This document shows, piece after piece, positions 7,319 to 16,136 of a stretch of 64,000 bases of DNA. Each line of letters starts with the position of its first letter. The first letter of the stretch is position 1. The translations under genes and the position numbers were made by a program. The notes below the pieces were generated by a model. The model searched no databases. It saw only the letters and a list, made by a program, of their open reading frames with translations, and was not told the DNA's origin. The DNA comes from Clostridium chromiireducens (GTDB lineage: Bacteria; Bacillota; Clostridia; Clostridiales; Clostridiaceae): NCBI RefSeq assembly GCF_002029255.1, contig NZ_MZGT01000013.1, forward strand, positions 28,224 through 92,223. Reading direction: 5' to 3'.

Positions 7319-9310
7319 ATGAGTAGAGAATTAGATCAGCTATCTATTAATGCAATAAGAGTTTTATCAGCAGATGCTATCCAAAAATCAAATTCAGGAC
7401 ATCCAGGGTTACCACTTGGGTCAGCTACTATGGCATTTACGTTATGGTCAAAGATGAACCATAATGGAAAAAATCCTGAGTGGGATAACAGAGATAGATT
7501 TGTATTATCAGCAGGACATGGTTCGATGCTTGAATATTCATTGTTACACTTATTCGGTTATGGGGTTACTGTAGAAGATATTAAAAACTTCAGACAAATC
7601 GGAAGTTTAACACCAGGACATCCAGAGTATGGCCACACTAAAGGTGTAGAAATCACAACAGGACCACTTGGACAAGGTATTTGTAATGCAGTAGGCTTTG
7701 CTATAGCAGAAGCTCACCTTGCGGAAAAGTTTAATAAACCAGATTGCAGCGTAGTTGACCACTATACATATTCTATAGTTGGAGACGGATGCCTTATGGA
7801 AGGCATTTCAGGAGAAGCTTCATCTCTTGCTGGAACTTTAGGTTTAGGAAAATTAATCGTATTATACGATTCAAATAATATTTCGATTGAAGGAGATACA
7901 GACATAGCTTTTAGAGAAGATGTAGGAAGAAGATACGAAGCGTACGGCTGGCAAGTATTAAATGTAACAGATGGAAATGATGTAATAGCAATAGAAGCAG
8001 CGTTAGAAGCTGCTAAAGCAGAAACTGCAAAACCATCTATTATAATAGTTAAAAACCAAATTGGTTTTGGATGTCCTGCAAAACAAGGAAAAGCATCAGC
8101 TCATGGTGAACCACTAGGTGCAGAAAATGTATTAGCGATGAAAGAAAACTTAGGTTGGAAGACTGAACCTGCATTCTATGTACCAGACGAAGTGTATACA
8201 AACATGAACGAATATATTGAAAAAGGTGAAGCTAAAGAAGCGGCTTGGAATGAATTATTCACTTCATATGAAAAAGCTTATCCAGAACTTGCAGCAGAGT
8301 ATACTAAATGGATGAGTGGTGAAATAGATAAAGAAGCATTATTAAATAATGAAGAATTCTGGAGCTTCGATAAAGAAATGGCTACAAGAGATTCTTCAGG
8401 AATATTAATAAATAGATTAGCTGCACTTATTCCAAACTTTATTGGAGGTTCAGCAGATCTTGCTCCTTCAAATAAAACTTACATGGCTGGAAAAGGAGAT
8501 TTCTCAGCAGAAGATAGAAGCGGACAAAATCTTCACTTTGGAGTAAGAGAACATGCTATGGCAGCAATAGCTAATGCAATGTATGCTCATGGCGGACTTA
8601 AAGTATTCTGTGCAACTTTCTTTGTATTCAGTGATTACATGAAGGGTGCAATGAGATTATCTTCATTAATGAATTTACCAATAGCTTATGTTTTAACACA
8701 TGATAGCATTGGAGTAGGAGAAGATGGTCCAACTCACCAACCAATAGAACAATTAGCAGCACTTAGAAGTATGCCAAACATGACAGTATTTAGACCAGCA
8801 GATTCAAAAGAAACTGCAGCAGCTTGGTATTATGCTGTGACTAATGGAACTACTCCAACATCATTAGTATTAACAAGACAAAAACTGCCACTATATGATG
8901 GATGTCCTAAGAGAGCATTAAAGGGTGGATATATCCTTAAAGAATCTAAAAACGAAACTCCAGATGTGCTTTTAATGGCGTCAGGTTCAGAAGTTGAATT
9001 AATCTTTAAAGCAGCAGATGAACTAGCAGCAAAAGGAATAGACGCAAGAGTTATAAGCATACCATCATTTGAGTTATTTGATGCTCAAGATGAAGCTTAT
9101 AAAGAGTCAGTAATGCCAAAATCAGTTAGAGCTAGAGTTGCAGTTGAAGCATTAACCAGCTTTGGATGGCATAAATATGTAGGTCTTGATGGAGAAGTTA
9201 TTTCATTAGACACTTTTGGAGCATCAGGTAAAGCAGAAATATTATTTGAACAATTTGGATTTACTGTAGAAAATGTAGTGGATAAATCTATGAATGTGGT
9301 TAATAAATAA
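7319..9310 (+). CDS. tkt: Transketolase
   Basis: A full-length 663-residue thiamine-diphosphate enzyme moving two-carbon units between ketose and aldose phosphates. The N-terminal half carries the substrate and TPP regions ([29 protein letters not shown]). The middle pyrimidine-binding domain carries [15 protein letters not shown] and [20 protein letters not shown] lies just before ATG 7319. It is separated from the transaldolase by 267 bases of palindromic and repetitive DNA, so it may have its own promoter, and it ends at a strong terminator. It supplies erythrose 4-phosphate and pentose phosphates for the RuMP-like reactions. Confidence 0.95.
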   Translation: MSRELDQLSINAIRVLSADAIQKSNSGHPGLPLGSATMAFTLWSKMNHNGKNPEWDNRDRFVLSAGHGSMLEYSLLHLFGYGVTVEDIKNFRQIGSLTPGHPEYGHTKGVEITTGPLGQGICNAVGFAIAEAHLAEKFNKPDCSVVDHYTYSIVGDGCLMEGISGEASSLAGTLGLGKLIVLYDSNNISIEGDTDIAFREDVGRRYEAYGWQVLNVTDGNDVIAIEAALEAAKAETAKPSIIIVKNQIGFGCPAKQGKASAHGEPLGAENVLAMKENLGWKTEPAFYVPDEVYTNMNEYIEKGEAKEAAWNELFTSYEKAYPELAAEYTKWMSGEIDKEALLNNEEFWSFDKEMATRDSSGILINRLAALIPNFIGGSADLAPSNKTYMAGKGDFSAEDRSGQNLHFGVREHAMAAIANAMYAHGGLKVFCATFFVFSDYMKGAMRLSSLMNLPIAYVLTHDSIGVGEDGPTHQPIEQLAALRSMPNMTVFRPADSKETAAAWYYAVTNGTTPTSLVLTRQKLPLYDGCPKRALKGGYILKESKNETPDVLLMASGSEVELIFKAADELAAKGIDARVISIPSFELFDAQDEAYKESVMPKSVRARVAVEALTSFGWHKYVGLDGEVISLDTFGASGKAEILFEQFGFTVENVVDKSMNVVNK

Positions 9311-9369
9311 AGAGTTCATAAATTAAACTGAAAAGATATTAAAACTAATCTAAAGTGCCATGAATATTA

Positions 9370-9443
9370 GTGGATTTCAAATGTCGTGTTTCCCTACACT
9401 ATTAAACCCACAAAAATCTAATTTGGATTTTTGTGGGTCCTTT
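9370..9443 (+). terminator. Intrinsic terminator of tkt with conserved upstream box (copy 1)
   Basis: ACCCACAAAAATC (9406-9418) pairs perfectly with 9426-9438 and is followed by CCTTTATTAT. The bases before the stem (TGGATTTCAAATGTCGTG, then ACACTATTAAACCCACA) match two other terminator sites in the window at 40055 and 49296. The rest of 9311-9581 shows no gene. Confidence 0.8.
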
Positions 9444-9581
9444 ATTATATAGCATAGTTTTTTTTTATTGCACTGTTGTGCAACACTAGAGAGTTCAAGT
9501 AAGTATTTACTTATGCTAATAAGTCTTTGAATGAGCTTAAAAGTATGGAGTGTGTAATTGCATTACCTAAATTTTTCAATA

Positions 9582-10070
9582 TTACCGACTACATTCAGAA
9601 GCCTCACCTGTTAGAATATCAATTCCATGAGGAAGGGCTGGCAGTATAACCTCTAGATTTTCTACAGCGCCTTTTGGACTTCCAGGTAAATTTACTATTA
9701 AGGTGCTTTTTCTAATTCCACTAACAGCTCTTGAAAGCATAGCTTTAGGAGTTATTTTTAGTGAAGCACTTCTCATTGCTTCAGGGATACCAGGCACTAA
9801 TTTTTCGATAACACTTGTTGTGGCTTCTGGAGTAACATCTCTCTTTGAAAAACCTGTTCCACCATTTGTTAAGATCATATTAATACCTAAGGAATCACAA
9901 AGATATATTAGTTCTTCTTTTATCATTTCAACTTCATCAGGGATTATTTTATAATATTCTACAGAAAACTTATCAATTGGTAGAATATCTTTTATAGCTG
10001 GACCTGTTAGATCATCGCGTTGATTGTTGTAGCCTTTATCACTTATAGTTAGTATTGCTGTACTTATCAT
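9582..10070 (-). CDS. mogA: Molybdopterin adenylyltransferase (MogA/MoaB family)
   Basis: A 162-residue MogA/MoaB-fold protein. NGGTGFSKRDVTPEAT is the family's molybdopterin-binding signature, and STLIVNLPGSPKGAVENLE matches the C-terminal part. It activates molybdopterin with ATP before MoeA inserts the metal. AGGAGG lies upstream of the start on the minus strand. It runs opposite to the formate dehydrogenase/cofactor cluster that starts beyond 10346 and supplies a step missing there. It could equally be called MoaB, since the two are hard to separate by sequence. Confidence 0.85.
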   Translation of the reverse strand: MISTAILTISDKGYNNQRDDLTGPAIKDILPIDKFSVEYYKIIPDEVEMIKEELIYLCDSLGINMILTNGGTGFSKRDVTPEATTSVIEKLVPGIPEAMRSASLKITPKAMLSRAVSGIRKSTLIVNLPGSPKGAVENLEVILPALPHGIDILTGEASECSR

Positions 10071-10271
10071 TATGCTTACCTCCTAAGGAAAGATTTGTAT
10101 TAGTAAATATTTAAATTTAAATAATTATACTATAGTTTAATTAGAGATTAAAATAGTAATAGCAAATATAAGATTAATTAAAAAAAAGATGAAAGACTTA
10201 AAATGAGTGATAATTAGTTAGAAATATGTCAAAATAAAGCTATAAATGAAAAATTACATCAATATTCTGAA

Positions 10272-10300
10272 TTGACTAAAATATTACAACACGGTAAAAT
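10272..10300 (+). promoter_or_regulatory. Promoter of the mpsC-like gene and perhaps the formate cluster
   Basis: TTGACT (10272-10277), a 17-base spacer and TAAAAT (10295-10300). No comparably good promoter was seen directly before the formate dehydrogenase gene, so this one may also drive the cluster by read-through. Confidence 0.5.
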
Positions 10301-10345
10301 ATATAGAACTGGATTTTGTTAATAAAATAGGAGATTTAAATAGAA

Positions 10346-10696
10346 ATGAGTGCTATAAATCTTGAATTACAAGAACAAATTAAAAAAGTTGCAGTTAAAA
10401 TTATAAAATATTACAGAGGTAGAGGTCCAGAATATGTTAAAGTAAAGATTGATTCCCCTGATACGATAACTGTAGACGTAAAGGGTATTCTTTCAAATCT
10501 CAGCGAAATTTTGGTTAATGAAGGTGCTGTCAATATAGTGACAGATTATTGGAAAATAATGAAACCTCATCTTGAAAAAAATTTTCTTCAGGAAGTAAAA
10601 GATATATTAAAAAAAGACTTTACTTATAGCTGGAAAATTTGTAATATAGAAAATGATAATAGAACAGTAGTTATAACAATAAATTTAATAAATTAA
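10346..10696 (+). CDS. DUF2294 / MpsC-like small protein
   Basis: A 116-residue soluble protein resembling the DUF2294 family, whose members are also named MpsC for a proposed sodium/membrane-potential role. The N-terminal YYRGRGPEYVKVKI and the SEILVNEGAVNIV stretch fit. In other bacteria such genes occur next to formate dehydrogenase genes, as here. The molecular function is unclear. ATG 10346 has AGGAG about 12 bases upstream. A hairpin at 10745-10790 separates it from the dehydrogenase gene. Confidence 0.6.
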   Translation: MSAINLELQEQIKKVAVKIIKYYRGRGPEYVKVKIDSPDTITVDVKGILSNLSEILVNEGAVNIVTDYWKIMKPHLEKNFLQEVKDILKKDFTYSWKICNIENDNRTVVITINLIN

Positions 10697-10744
10697 GGTT
10701 GGATTGAAAAGAAGAATATTAATTAATATTTTAGCTTTAAGATA

Positions 10745-10797
10745 AACCAGTACTTAGGACTGTTGGAACAAACAGCCCTTGTACTGGTTTTTTTATT
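10745..10797 (+). terminator. Terminator or attenuator between mpsC-like gene and formate dehydrogenase
   Basis: ACCAGTAC and GTACTGGT close an outer stem, with an inner CTGTT/AACAG stem, followed by a long T run at 10788-10800. Because it lies directly before the formate dehydrogenase gene it could act as an attenuator as well as a terminator. Confidence 0.7.
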
Positions 10798-10851
10798 TTT
10801 TTAGATAATATTGATTTTATGAGTAGATAATTAAGAGGAGTGAATCAGAAT

Positions 10852-12993
10852 ATGGAAAAAAAAGTGTTAACGGTATGTCCTTATTGTGGAAGTGGGTGCA
10901 ATTTATATCTTGTAGTTAAGGATGGAAAGATTGTAAGAGCAGAGCCTGCAAATGGTGATAATAATGAAGGAAAATTATGTTTAAAAGGATATTATGGCTG
11001 GGATTTCTTGAACGACCCTCAAATACTAACTTCTAGAATTAAAAAGCCTATGATAAGAAAAAATGGAGAATTAGAGGAAGTTTCATGGGATGAAGCTATT
11101 AAATTTACAGCAGAAAACCTTATGAATATAAAAGCTAAATATGGACCTGATGCAATTATGGGGACAGGCTCAGCTAGAGGTCCAGGAAATGAACCAAACT
11201 ATGTAATGCAAAAATTTATGAGAGCAGTTATTGGGACTAACAATATAGATCATTGTGCTAGAGTATGCCATGGACCATCTGTTGCAGGACTTACTTATTC
11301 ATTAGGTGATGGTGCAATGTCAAATTCAATTCCAGAAATTGAAAATTCAGACGTTTTATTTATATTTGGATATAATCCTGCAGAAACTCATCCTATAGTA
11401 GCAAGAAGAATAGTTAAGGCCAAAGAAAAGGGTGCAAAAATAATTGTGACAGATCCTAGAAAAACAGATGTTGTAAGATTATCTGATTTATGGCTTCAAC
11501 TAAAGGGTGGAACTAATATGGCTCTAGTTAATGCCTTTGGAAATGTGTTAATAAATGAAAATTTATATGATCACGATTATGTAGAAAAATATACTGAGGA
11601 CTTTGAAAAGTATAAAGCAGAAGTAGAAAAATATACTCCAGAATATGCTGAAAAAATAACAGGAGTAAAAGCTGACTATATAAGAAAAGCAATGAGAACA
11701 TATGCAAAGGCTAAAAATGCCACAATATTATATGGTATGGGTGTTTGTCAATTCTCACAAGCTGTTGATGTAGTAAGAGGCCTGGCGTCTATTGCCCTTT
11801 TAACCGGAAACTTTGCAAGACCTAATGTAGGAATTGGACCAGTTCGTGGACAAAATAATGTACAAGGAACTTGTGATATGGGAACAATACCTAATAATTA
11901 TCCAGGATACCAGCTTGTAACAGATAAGAAAGCACAAGAAAAATTTGAAAAGGCTTGGGGTGTTGAACTTTCAGATAAAAATGGATACTTCTTAACTCAA
12001 GTACCTGAATTAGTGCTTAAGGAAGATAAGATAAAAGCCTACTATATATTTGGAGAAGATCCAGTTCAAAGTGATCCAAATGCAGCAGAACTTAGAGAAG
12101 CTTTAGATAAAATTGAATTTATAGTGGTACAAGATATATTTATGAATAAAACAGCTCTTCATGCAGATGTTATTTTACCTTCAACTTCTTGGGGGGAACA
12201 TGATGGAGTTTATAGTTCAGCAGATAGAGGCTTCCAAAGAATAAGAAAAGCAGTAGAACCTTTAGGAGATGTAAAAACTGATTGGGAAATAATAAGTGCA
12301 GTAGCAACAGCTATGGGTTACCCAATGAATTATAAAAATACAGAAGAAATATGGGATGAAATGAGAAGTCTATGTCCTAAGTTTGCAGGAGCAAGTTATA
12401 AAAAGATTGAAGAACAAGGAATTGTTAGATGGCCTTGCCCTACAGAAGATCACAAAGGAACTTCTTATCTTTATGAAGGAAATAAATTTACGACTCCTAG
12501 CGGTAAAGGAAGGTTATTCGCTTGTGAATGGAGACCACCAGTTGAATTAACAGATGAAGAATATCCTTTAAGTTTATCAACTGTAAGAGAAGTTGGACAT
12601 TATTCAGTAAGAACAATGACAGGAAATTGCCGTGCCCTTCAAAAGCTTGCAGATGAACCAGGATTTATACAAATGAGTATTGAAGATGCAGAAGAGTTAA
12701 ATATAAAAGATCAAGAACTTGTAAGAATAACATCGAGAAGAGGAAGTGTATTATCAAGAGCTCTTATTACTGAAAGAGTTAAAAAAGGAGCCACATTTAT
12801 GACATATCAATGGTGGATTGGTGCATGTAATGAGTTAACTAATGATAGCCTTGATCCTATTTCAAAAACTCCTGAATTCAAGTATTGTGCAGTTAAGGTT
12901 GAAAGAATTGAAGATCAAAAGTCGGCAGAGGAATATATAATAACTGAATATGAGAACATAAGAAAGAAAATGAGAATAACATCTGAAAAATAA
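10852..12993 (+). CDS. fdhF: Formate dehydrogenase catalytic subunit, cysteine type (FdhF/FdhA-like)
   Basis: A 713-residue molybdopterin oxidoreductase interconverting formate and CO2. The N-terminal CPYCGSGC plus a further Cys in KLCLKG binds one [4Fe-4S] cluster. The active-site segment HCARVCHGPSVAGL has TGC (Cys139) where the E. coli enzyme has selenocysteine, so this is the selenium-free form. The C-terminal dinucleotide-binding domain is complete. The alternative GTG at 10840 lies inside the Shine-Dalgarno AGAGGAG, so ATG 10852 is used. Cofactor genes, two ferredoxins and an [FeFe] hydrogenase follow on the same strand, suggesting a formate/hydrogen complex. Confidence 0.92.
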   Translation: MEKKVLTVCPYCGSGCNLYLVVKDGKIVRAEPANGDNNEGKLCLKGYYGWDFLNDPQILTSRIKKPMIRKNGELEEVSWDEAIKFTAENLMNIKAKYGPDAIMGTGSARGPGNEPNYVMQKFMRAVIGTNNIDHCARVCHGPSVAGLTYSLGDGAMSNSIPEIENSDVLFIFGYNPAETHPIVARRIVKAKEKGAKIIVTDPRKTDVVRLSDLWLQLKGGTNMALVNAFGNVLINENLYDHDYVEKYTEDFEKYKAEVEKYTPEYAEKITGVKADYIRKAMRTYAKAKNATILYGMGVCQFSQAVDVVRGLASIALLTGNFARPNVGIGPVRGQNNVQGTCDMGTIPNNYPGYQLVTDKKAQEKFEKAWGVELSDKNGYFLTQVPELVLKEDKIKAYYIFGEDPVQSDPNAAELREALDKIEFIVVQDIFMNKTALHADVILPSTSWGEHDGVYSSADRGFQRIRKAVEPLGDVKTDWEIISAVATAMGYPMNYKNTEEIWDEMRSLCPKFAGASYKKIEEQGIVRWPCPTEDHKGTSYLYEGNKFTTPSGKGRLFACEWRPPVELTDEEYPLSLSTVREVGHYSVRTMTGNCRALQKLADEPGFIQMSIEDAEELNIKDQELVRITSRRGSVLSRALITERVKKGATFMTYQWWIGACNELTNDSLDPISKTPEFKYCAVKVERIEDQKSAEEYIITEYENIRKKMRITSEK

Positions 12994-13013
12994 TATTTGG
13001 AGAGGAAACTGCA

Positions 13014-14225
13014 ATGATTAGTGTAGAAGAAGCTTTAAGGATAATTTTGGAAGAGTCTAAGGCCTTAGAAGGTGAAGAGAAGAATATTTTATCTTGTTTA
13101 AATAAGGTGCTAGCAGAAGATATATATTCTAGAGATAATCTTCCACCCTTTGATAAATCAGCAATGGATGGATATGCTATAAAAAGTGAGGATACTGATT
13201 TATATAAAGATGGAGTTTCAATAGAGCTTGAGATAGTTGATCTTATAAAAGCTGGGGAGTCTAGTGATAAAGAATTAAAAAACGGGCAAGCCATGAAGAT
13301 AATGACAGGAGCACCAGTACCTGAAGGTGCAAATGCAGTAATACAAATTGAAAAAGTAGAAGTTCGTGAAGATACTCTTCATATTTCTGAGAAAGTTAAA
13401 AATGGATGCAATGTAATAAAACTTGGTGAAGAAATTAAAGTAGGAGATATTGCTTTAAGAAAAGGAACACTGATTAGGCCAACTGAAATTGGAGTTTTAG
13501 CTTCTTTAGGTTATAGCAAAATTAAAGTTCCTAGAAATCCAGTAGTATCAATACTTACAACAGGAGATGAACTTGTAGAAATAAATGAAACTCCTAAGTT
13601 TGGACAAATAAGAAATAGTAATGAATACTCACTAAAAGCACTAATTCAGAATTTAGGATTAGAAGCTCTATCCTTCGGAATTGTTGAAGATAAAAAGGAT
13701 ACTCTAAAGAGTAAAGTTAAAGAAGCATTAGAAAAATCAGATATAGTTATTACTTCAGGAGGTGCTTCTGTAGGTGATTTTGATTTTGTAGAACAAGTAT
13801 TGAATGAGATAAATGCTGATATAAAATTTCAATCTGTAGCTATAAAGCCAGGGAAACCAATAAGCTTTGCAGTTATTGATAAAAAACTATTTTTTAGTTT
13901 ACCAGGGAATCCATTATCTGCAATAACTACCTTTGAAGAATTTGTAAAGCCAGCTTGTGAAAAAATGCTTGGTAAAAACATGGAGAGTGATAATACTTTT
14001 CCAGTTATATTAGCTGAAGACTTTAAAGAAAAAGAAGGCAGAAGTAAATACATATATGTAAAGATAAAAGCTGAGAACGGAAAGTTATATGCATATAAAG
14101 CTGGATCTCAAAGTTCTAACCAGTTAATTACTATGAGTAAGGCAAATGGAATAATAATAATGCCAGAAGGAATCGGATATAAAAAGGCAGGAGAAGTTTT
14201 AAGTGGAAAATTCATCTTTAAATAA
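13014..14225 (+). CDS. moeA: Molybdopterin molybdenumtransferase MoeA
   Basis: A 403-residue MoeA, inserting molybdate (or tungstate) into adenylylated molybdopterin. PPFDKSAMDGYA near residue 45, MTGAPVPEGANAV near residue 100, SGGASVGDFDFV and FSLPGNPLSA are the family landmarks in order. GAGAGG precedes ATG 13014. It starts 20 bases after the formate dehydrogenase and overlaps mobB by 23 bases, so the set is surely one transcript. It makes the cofactor for its neighbour. Confidence 0.95.
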   Translation: MISVEEALRIILEESKALEGEEKNILSCLNKVLAEDIYSRDNLPPFDKSAMDGYAIKSEDTDLYKDGVSIELEIVDLIKAGESSDKELKNGQAMKIMTGAPVPEGANAVIQIEKVEVREDTLHISEKVKNGCNVIKLGEEIKVGDIALRKGTLIRPTEIGVLASLGYSKIKVPRNPVVSILTTGDELVEINETPKFGQIRNSNEYSLKALIQNLGLEALSFGIVEDKKDTLKSKVKEALEKSDIVITSGGASVGDFDFVEQVLNEINADIKFQSVAIKPGKPISFAVIDKKLFFSLPGNPLSAITTFEEFVKPACEKMLGKNMESDNTFPVILAEDFKEKEGRSKYIYVKIKAENGKLYAYKAGSQSSNQLITMSKANGIIIMPEGIGYKKAGEVLSGKFIFK

Positions 14226-14742
14226 ATCAAGTGAAATTAAAGCTATATCTATAGTTGCAACTAAATCTGGAACAGGGAAGACAACGCTCATAGAAGCATT
14301 AATACCTATATTAAAAGAAAAAAACTACAACATAGGAGTCCTAAAACATGATGCTCATAAATTTGATATTGATAAAGAGGGAAAAGACAGTTATAGATTT
14401 GTAAAAGCTGGAGCAGATAAGATGGTTATTTCGTCAAAAGAAAAAATAGCTATGATAGAAAAAACTAAGGAAGAAAAGGATCTTGAAGAAATAATGGAAC
14501 TATTTGTAGGTATGGATTTGGTAATAATAGAGGGATATAAAAATAATGGATATCCTAAAATAGAAGTTCATAGAAAAGAAGTTGATTCAAAACTTTTATG
14601 TGAAGATGAGAGTTTAGATAGAATGAAATTTTTAGCAGTAGCGACTGATGAAAAGCTAGATTTAAACATAGATCAATTAGATATCAATAATGCGACTAAG
14701 ATAGCTGAATTTATTGAGGATAAAGTTATAAAGGAGAAATAA
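14203..14742 (+). CDS. mobB: Molybdopterin-guanine dinucleotide biosynthesis adaptor MobB
   Basis: A 179-residue P-loop GTPase. The Walker A region reads ATKSGTGKTTLIE at about residues 17-29, followed by GVLKHDAH and DLVIIEGYK, both MobB signatures. MobB assists MobA in attaching GMP to molybdopterin for bis-MGD enzymes such as formate dehydrogenase. It begins at GTG 14203 inside the end of moeA with GGAG upstream, so translation is coupled. A role in cofactor guanylation agrees with mobA at 18097. Confidence 0.9.
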   Translation: MENSSLNKSSEIKAISIVATKSGTGKTTLIEALIPILKEKNYNIGVLKHDAHKFDIDKEGKDSYRFVKAGADKMVISSKEKIAMIEKTKEEKDLEEIMELFVGMDLVIIEGYKNNGYPKIEVHRKEVDSKLLCEDESLDRMKFLAVATDEKLDLNIDQLDINNATKIAEFIEDKVIKEK

Positions 14743-14745
14743 ATA

Positions 14746-15537
14746 ATGGAAAAAACATTAGAATGTAAAGTTTTTAAAATAGAAGACGGCATAGGTAAAG
14801 CAGATGTAGATGAACTTCTAGTTAGAGAATACCCGCTAACAATTTTTCTTAATGGAAGAAAATTGGCTACACTATTATGTAGTCCAGAAAACTTAAAAGC
14901 ATTGTCATTTGGCTTTTTAAGAACAGAAGGTTTGATAAATACAAGAGATGATATAATATCTTTTAATTTAAATGAAGAAAAAGGGATTGCAGAGGTTGAG
15001 ACTAAAAATAAAGATGCTGCTCGTGAAAGTTTTTTCTCAAAGAAAATTGATTTAGAAAGTATAAAGGATCAATCAATTGATGGAATTGATAATTTCTTAG
15101 ATTCCTTAAACTGCAAACCTGTTGAAAGTGACGCTAAAATGTATACTGAAAAAATATTTGAATTTATGAGAACAAATTTAGATTATTCAGATGTTTTTAA
15201 GAACACAGGAGGAGTTCACTGCGTTGCATTATGTGATAGCAATGAAATGCTGGTAGTATATGAAGATGTAGCTAGACATAATGCATTGGACAAGGTTATT
15301 GGAGAATCACTTATGAAAGGCATATTCCTTAAGGATAAAGCAGTTATACTTAGCGGGAGAGTCTCTCTTGAGATGATATTAAAGGCGGCCAAGCTAGAAA
15401 TACCAATAATTATATCTAAATCAGCACCTACAAGTCTTTCTGTGGCGCTTGCAAAAAGGTTAAATATTACCTTAGTTGGATTTGTAAGAGGCAATAAAAT
15501 GAATATATATGCTAATGGATATAGAATTAAGCCTTAA
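14746..15537 (+). CDS. fdhD: Formate dehydrogenase accessory sulfurtransferase FdhD
   Basis: A 263-residue FdhD. The family passes sulfur from a cysteine desulfurase to the bis-MGD cofactor of formate dehydrogenase. NTGGVHCVALCD (near residue 155) and VVYEDVARHNALDKVIGESL are diagnostic, as is LSGRVSLEM. The sulfur-carrying CxxC motif seen in E. coli FdhD is absent at the expected place, near residues 90-100; HCVALC is the only close pair of cysteines. It may work differently or through another Cys. AAGGAG precedes ATG 14746, three bases after mobB. Confidence 0.9.
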   Translation: MEKTLECKVFKIEDGIGKADVDELLVREYPLTIFLNGRKLATLLCSPENLKALSFGFLRTEGLINTRDDIISFNLNEEKGIAEVETKNKDAARESFFSKKIDLESIKDQSIDGIDNFLDSLNCKPVESDAKMYTEKIFEFMRTNLDYSDVFKNTGGVHCVALCDSNEMLVVYEDVARHNALDKVIGESLMKGIFLKDKAVILSGRVSLEMILKAAKLEIPIIISKSAPTSLSVALAKRLNITLVGFVRGNKMNIYANGYRIKP

Positions 15538-15560
15538 TTGTACAAAGGAGTGAAATTAAT

Positions 15561-16118
15561 ATGAAGTCAAATTGTAATTCCTTTATTGTGGGAGATGCTA
15601 ATAAGTGCGTCGGTTGTAAGGCTTGTGAAATAGCTTGCTTTAAGGCTCATAATGAAGCAGTCACTGTTGGAAATATAGAAACACCAATAATTTCTAGAAT
15701 ACATGTTATTAAAGAGAAGGATTTTACAGTTCCAGTTCAATGTAGACATTGTGAAAATGCACCTTGCGCAAAGGTCTGTCCTATAAATGCAATTAAAAAT
15801 GAGGATAATGCAATAATAATTGATGAAGAAATTTGTATAGGCTGTAAAGCATGTGCAGTAGCTTGTCCGTTTGGAGCTATTGAAATGGCAACTAAATATA
15901 AGGCTGGAAAAGCAGTCATGCAAAATGTGCAGAAGGAATTATTTGAAGAAGTCCTAGAAGAGAAAGAAACAAAGGTTGCATATAAATGCGATTTATGCAA
16001 AGAACAAGATGAACCAGCTTGTGTAAAAGCATGTCCTAAAGATGCTCTTAAATTATTCGACGTCATAGAAGAAAAAAGAATAAGAAACATAAGAGCGGTA
16101 AGTAACTTAAACTTATAA
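15561..16118 (+). CDS. HycB-like ferredoxin with four [4Fe-4S] clusters (first copy)
   Basis: A 185-residue electron-transfer protein with four Cys clusters in the HycB/HydN arrangement: CVGCKACEIAC, CRHCENAPCAKVC, CIGCKACAVAC and CDLC...CVKAC. Such subunits wire formate dehydrogenase to a hydrogenase. It sits directly before the [FeFe] hydrogenase gene and has a sister at 17523. In Acetobacterium hydrogen-dependent CO2 reductase, HycB2 and HycB3 have the same roles. The assignment to a complex is inference from gene order. Confidence 0.88.
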   Translation: MKSNCNSFIVGDANKCVGCKACEIACFKAHNEAVTVGNIETPIISRIHVIKEKDFTVPVQCRHCENAPCAKVCPINAIKNEDNAIIIDEEICIGCKACAVACPFGAIEMATKYKAGKAVMQNVQKELFEEVLEEKETKVAYKCDLCKEQDEPACVKACPKDALKLFDVIEEKRIRNIRAVSNLNL

Positions 16119-16136
16119 GAGAGAGGAATTTAATTT

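Noticed and set aside
11266..11268. Selenocysteine codon in formate dehydrogenase
   Set aside because: The active-site codon is TGC (Cys), with no in-frame TGA and no SECIS hairpin needed.
15567..16090. Two long minus-strand frames across the first HycB-like gene
   Set aside because: They are shadows of the Cys-rich coding sequence, with no ribosome site or family match.
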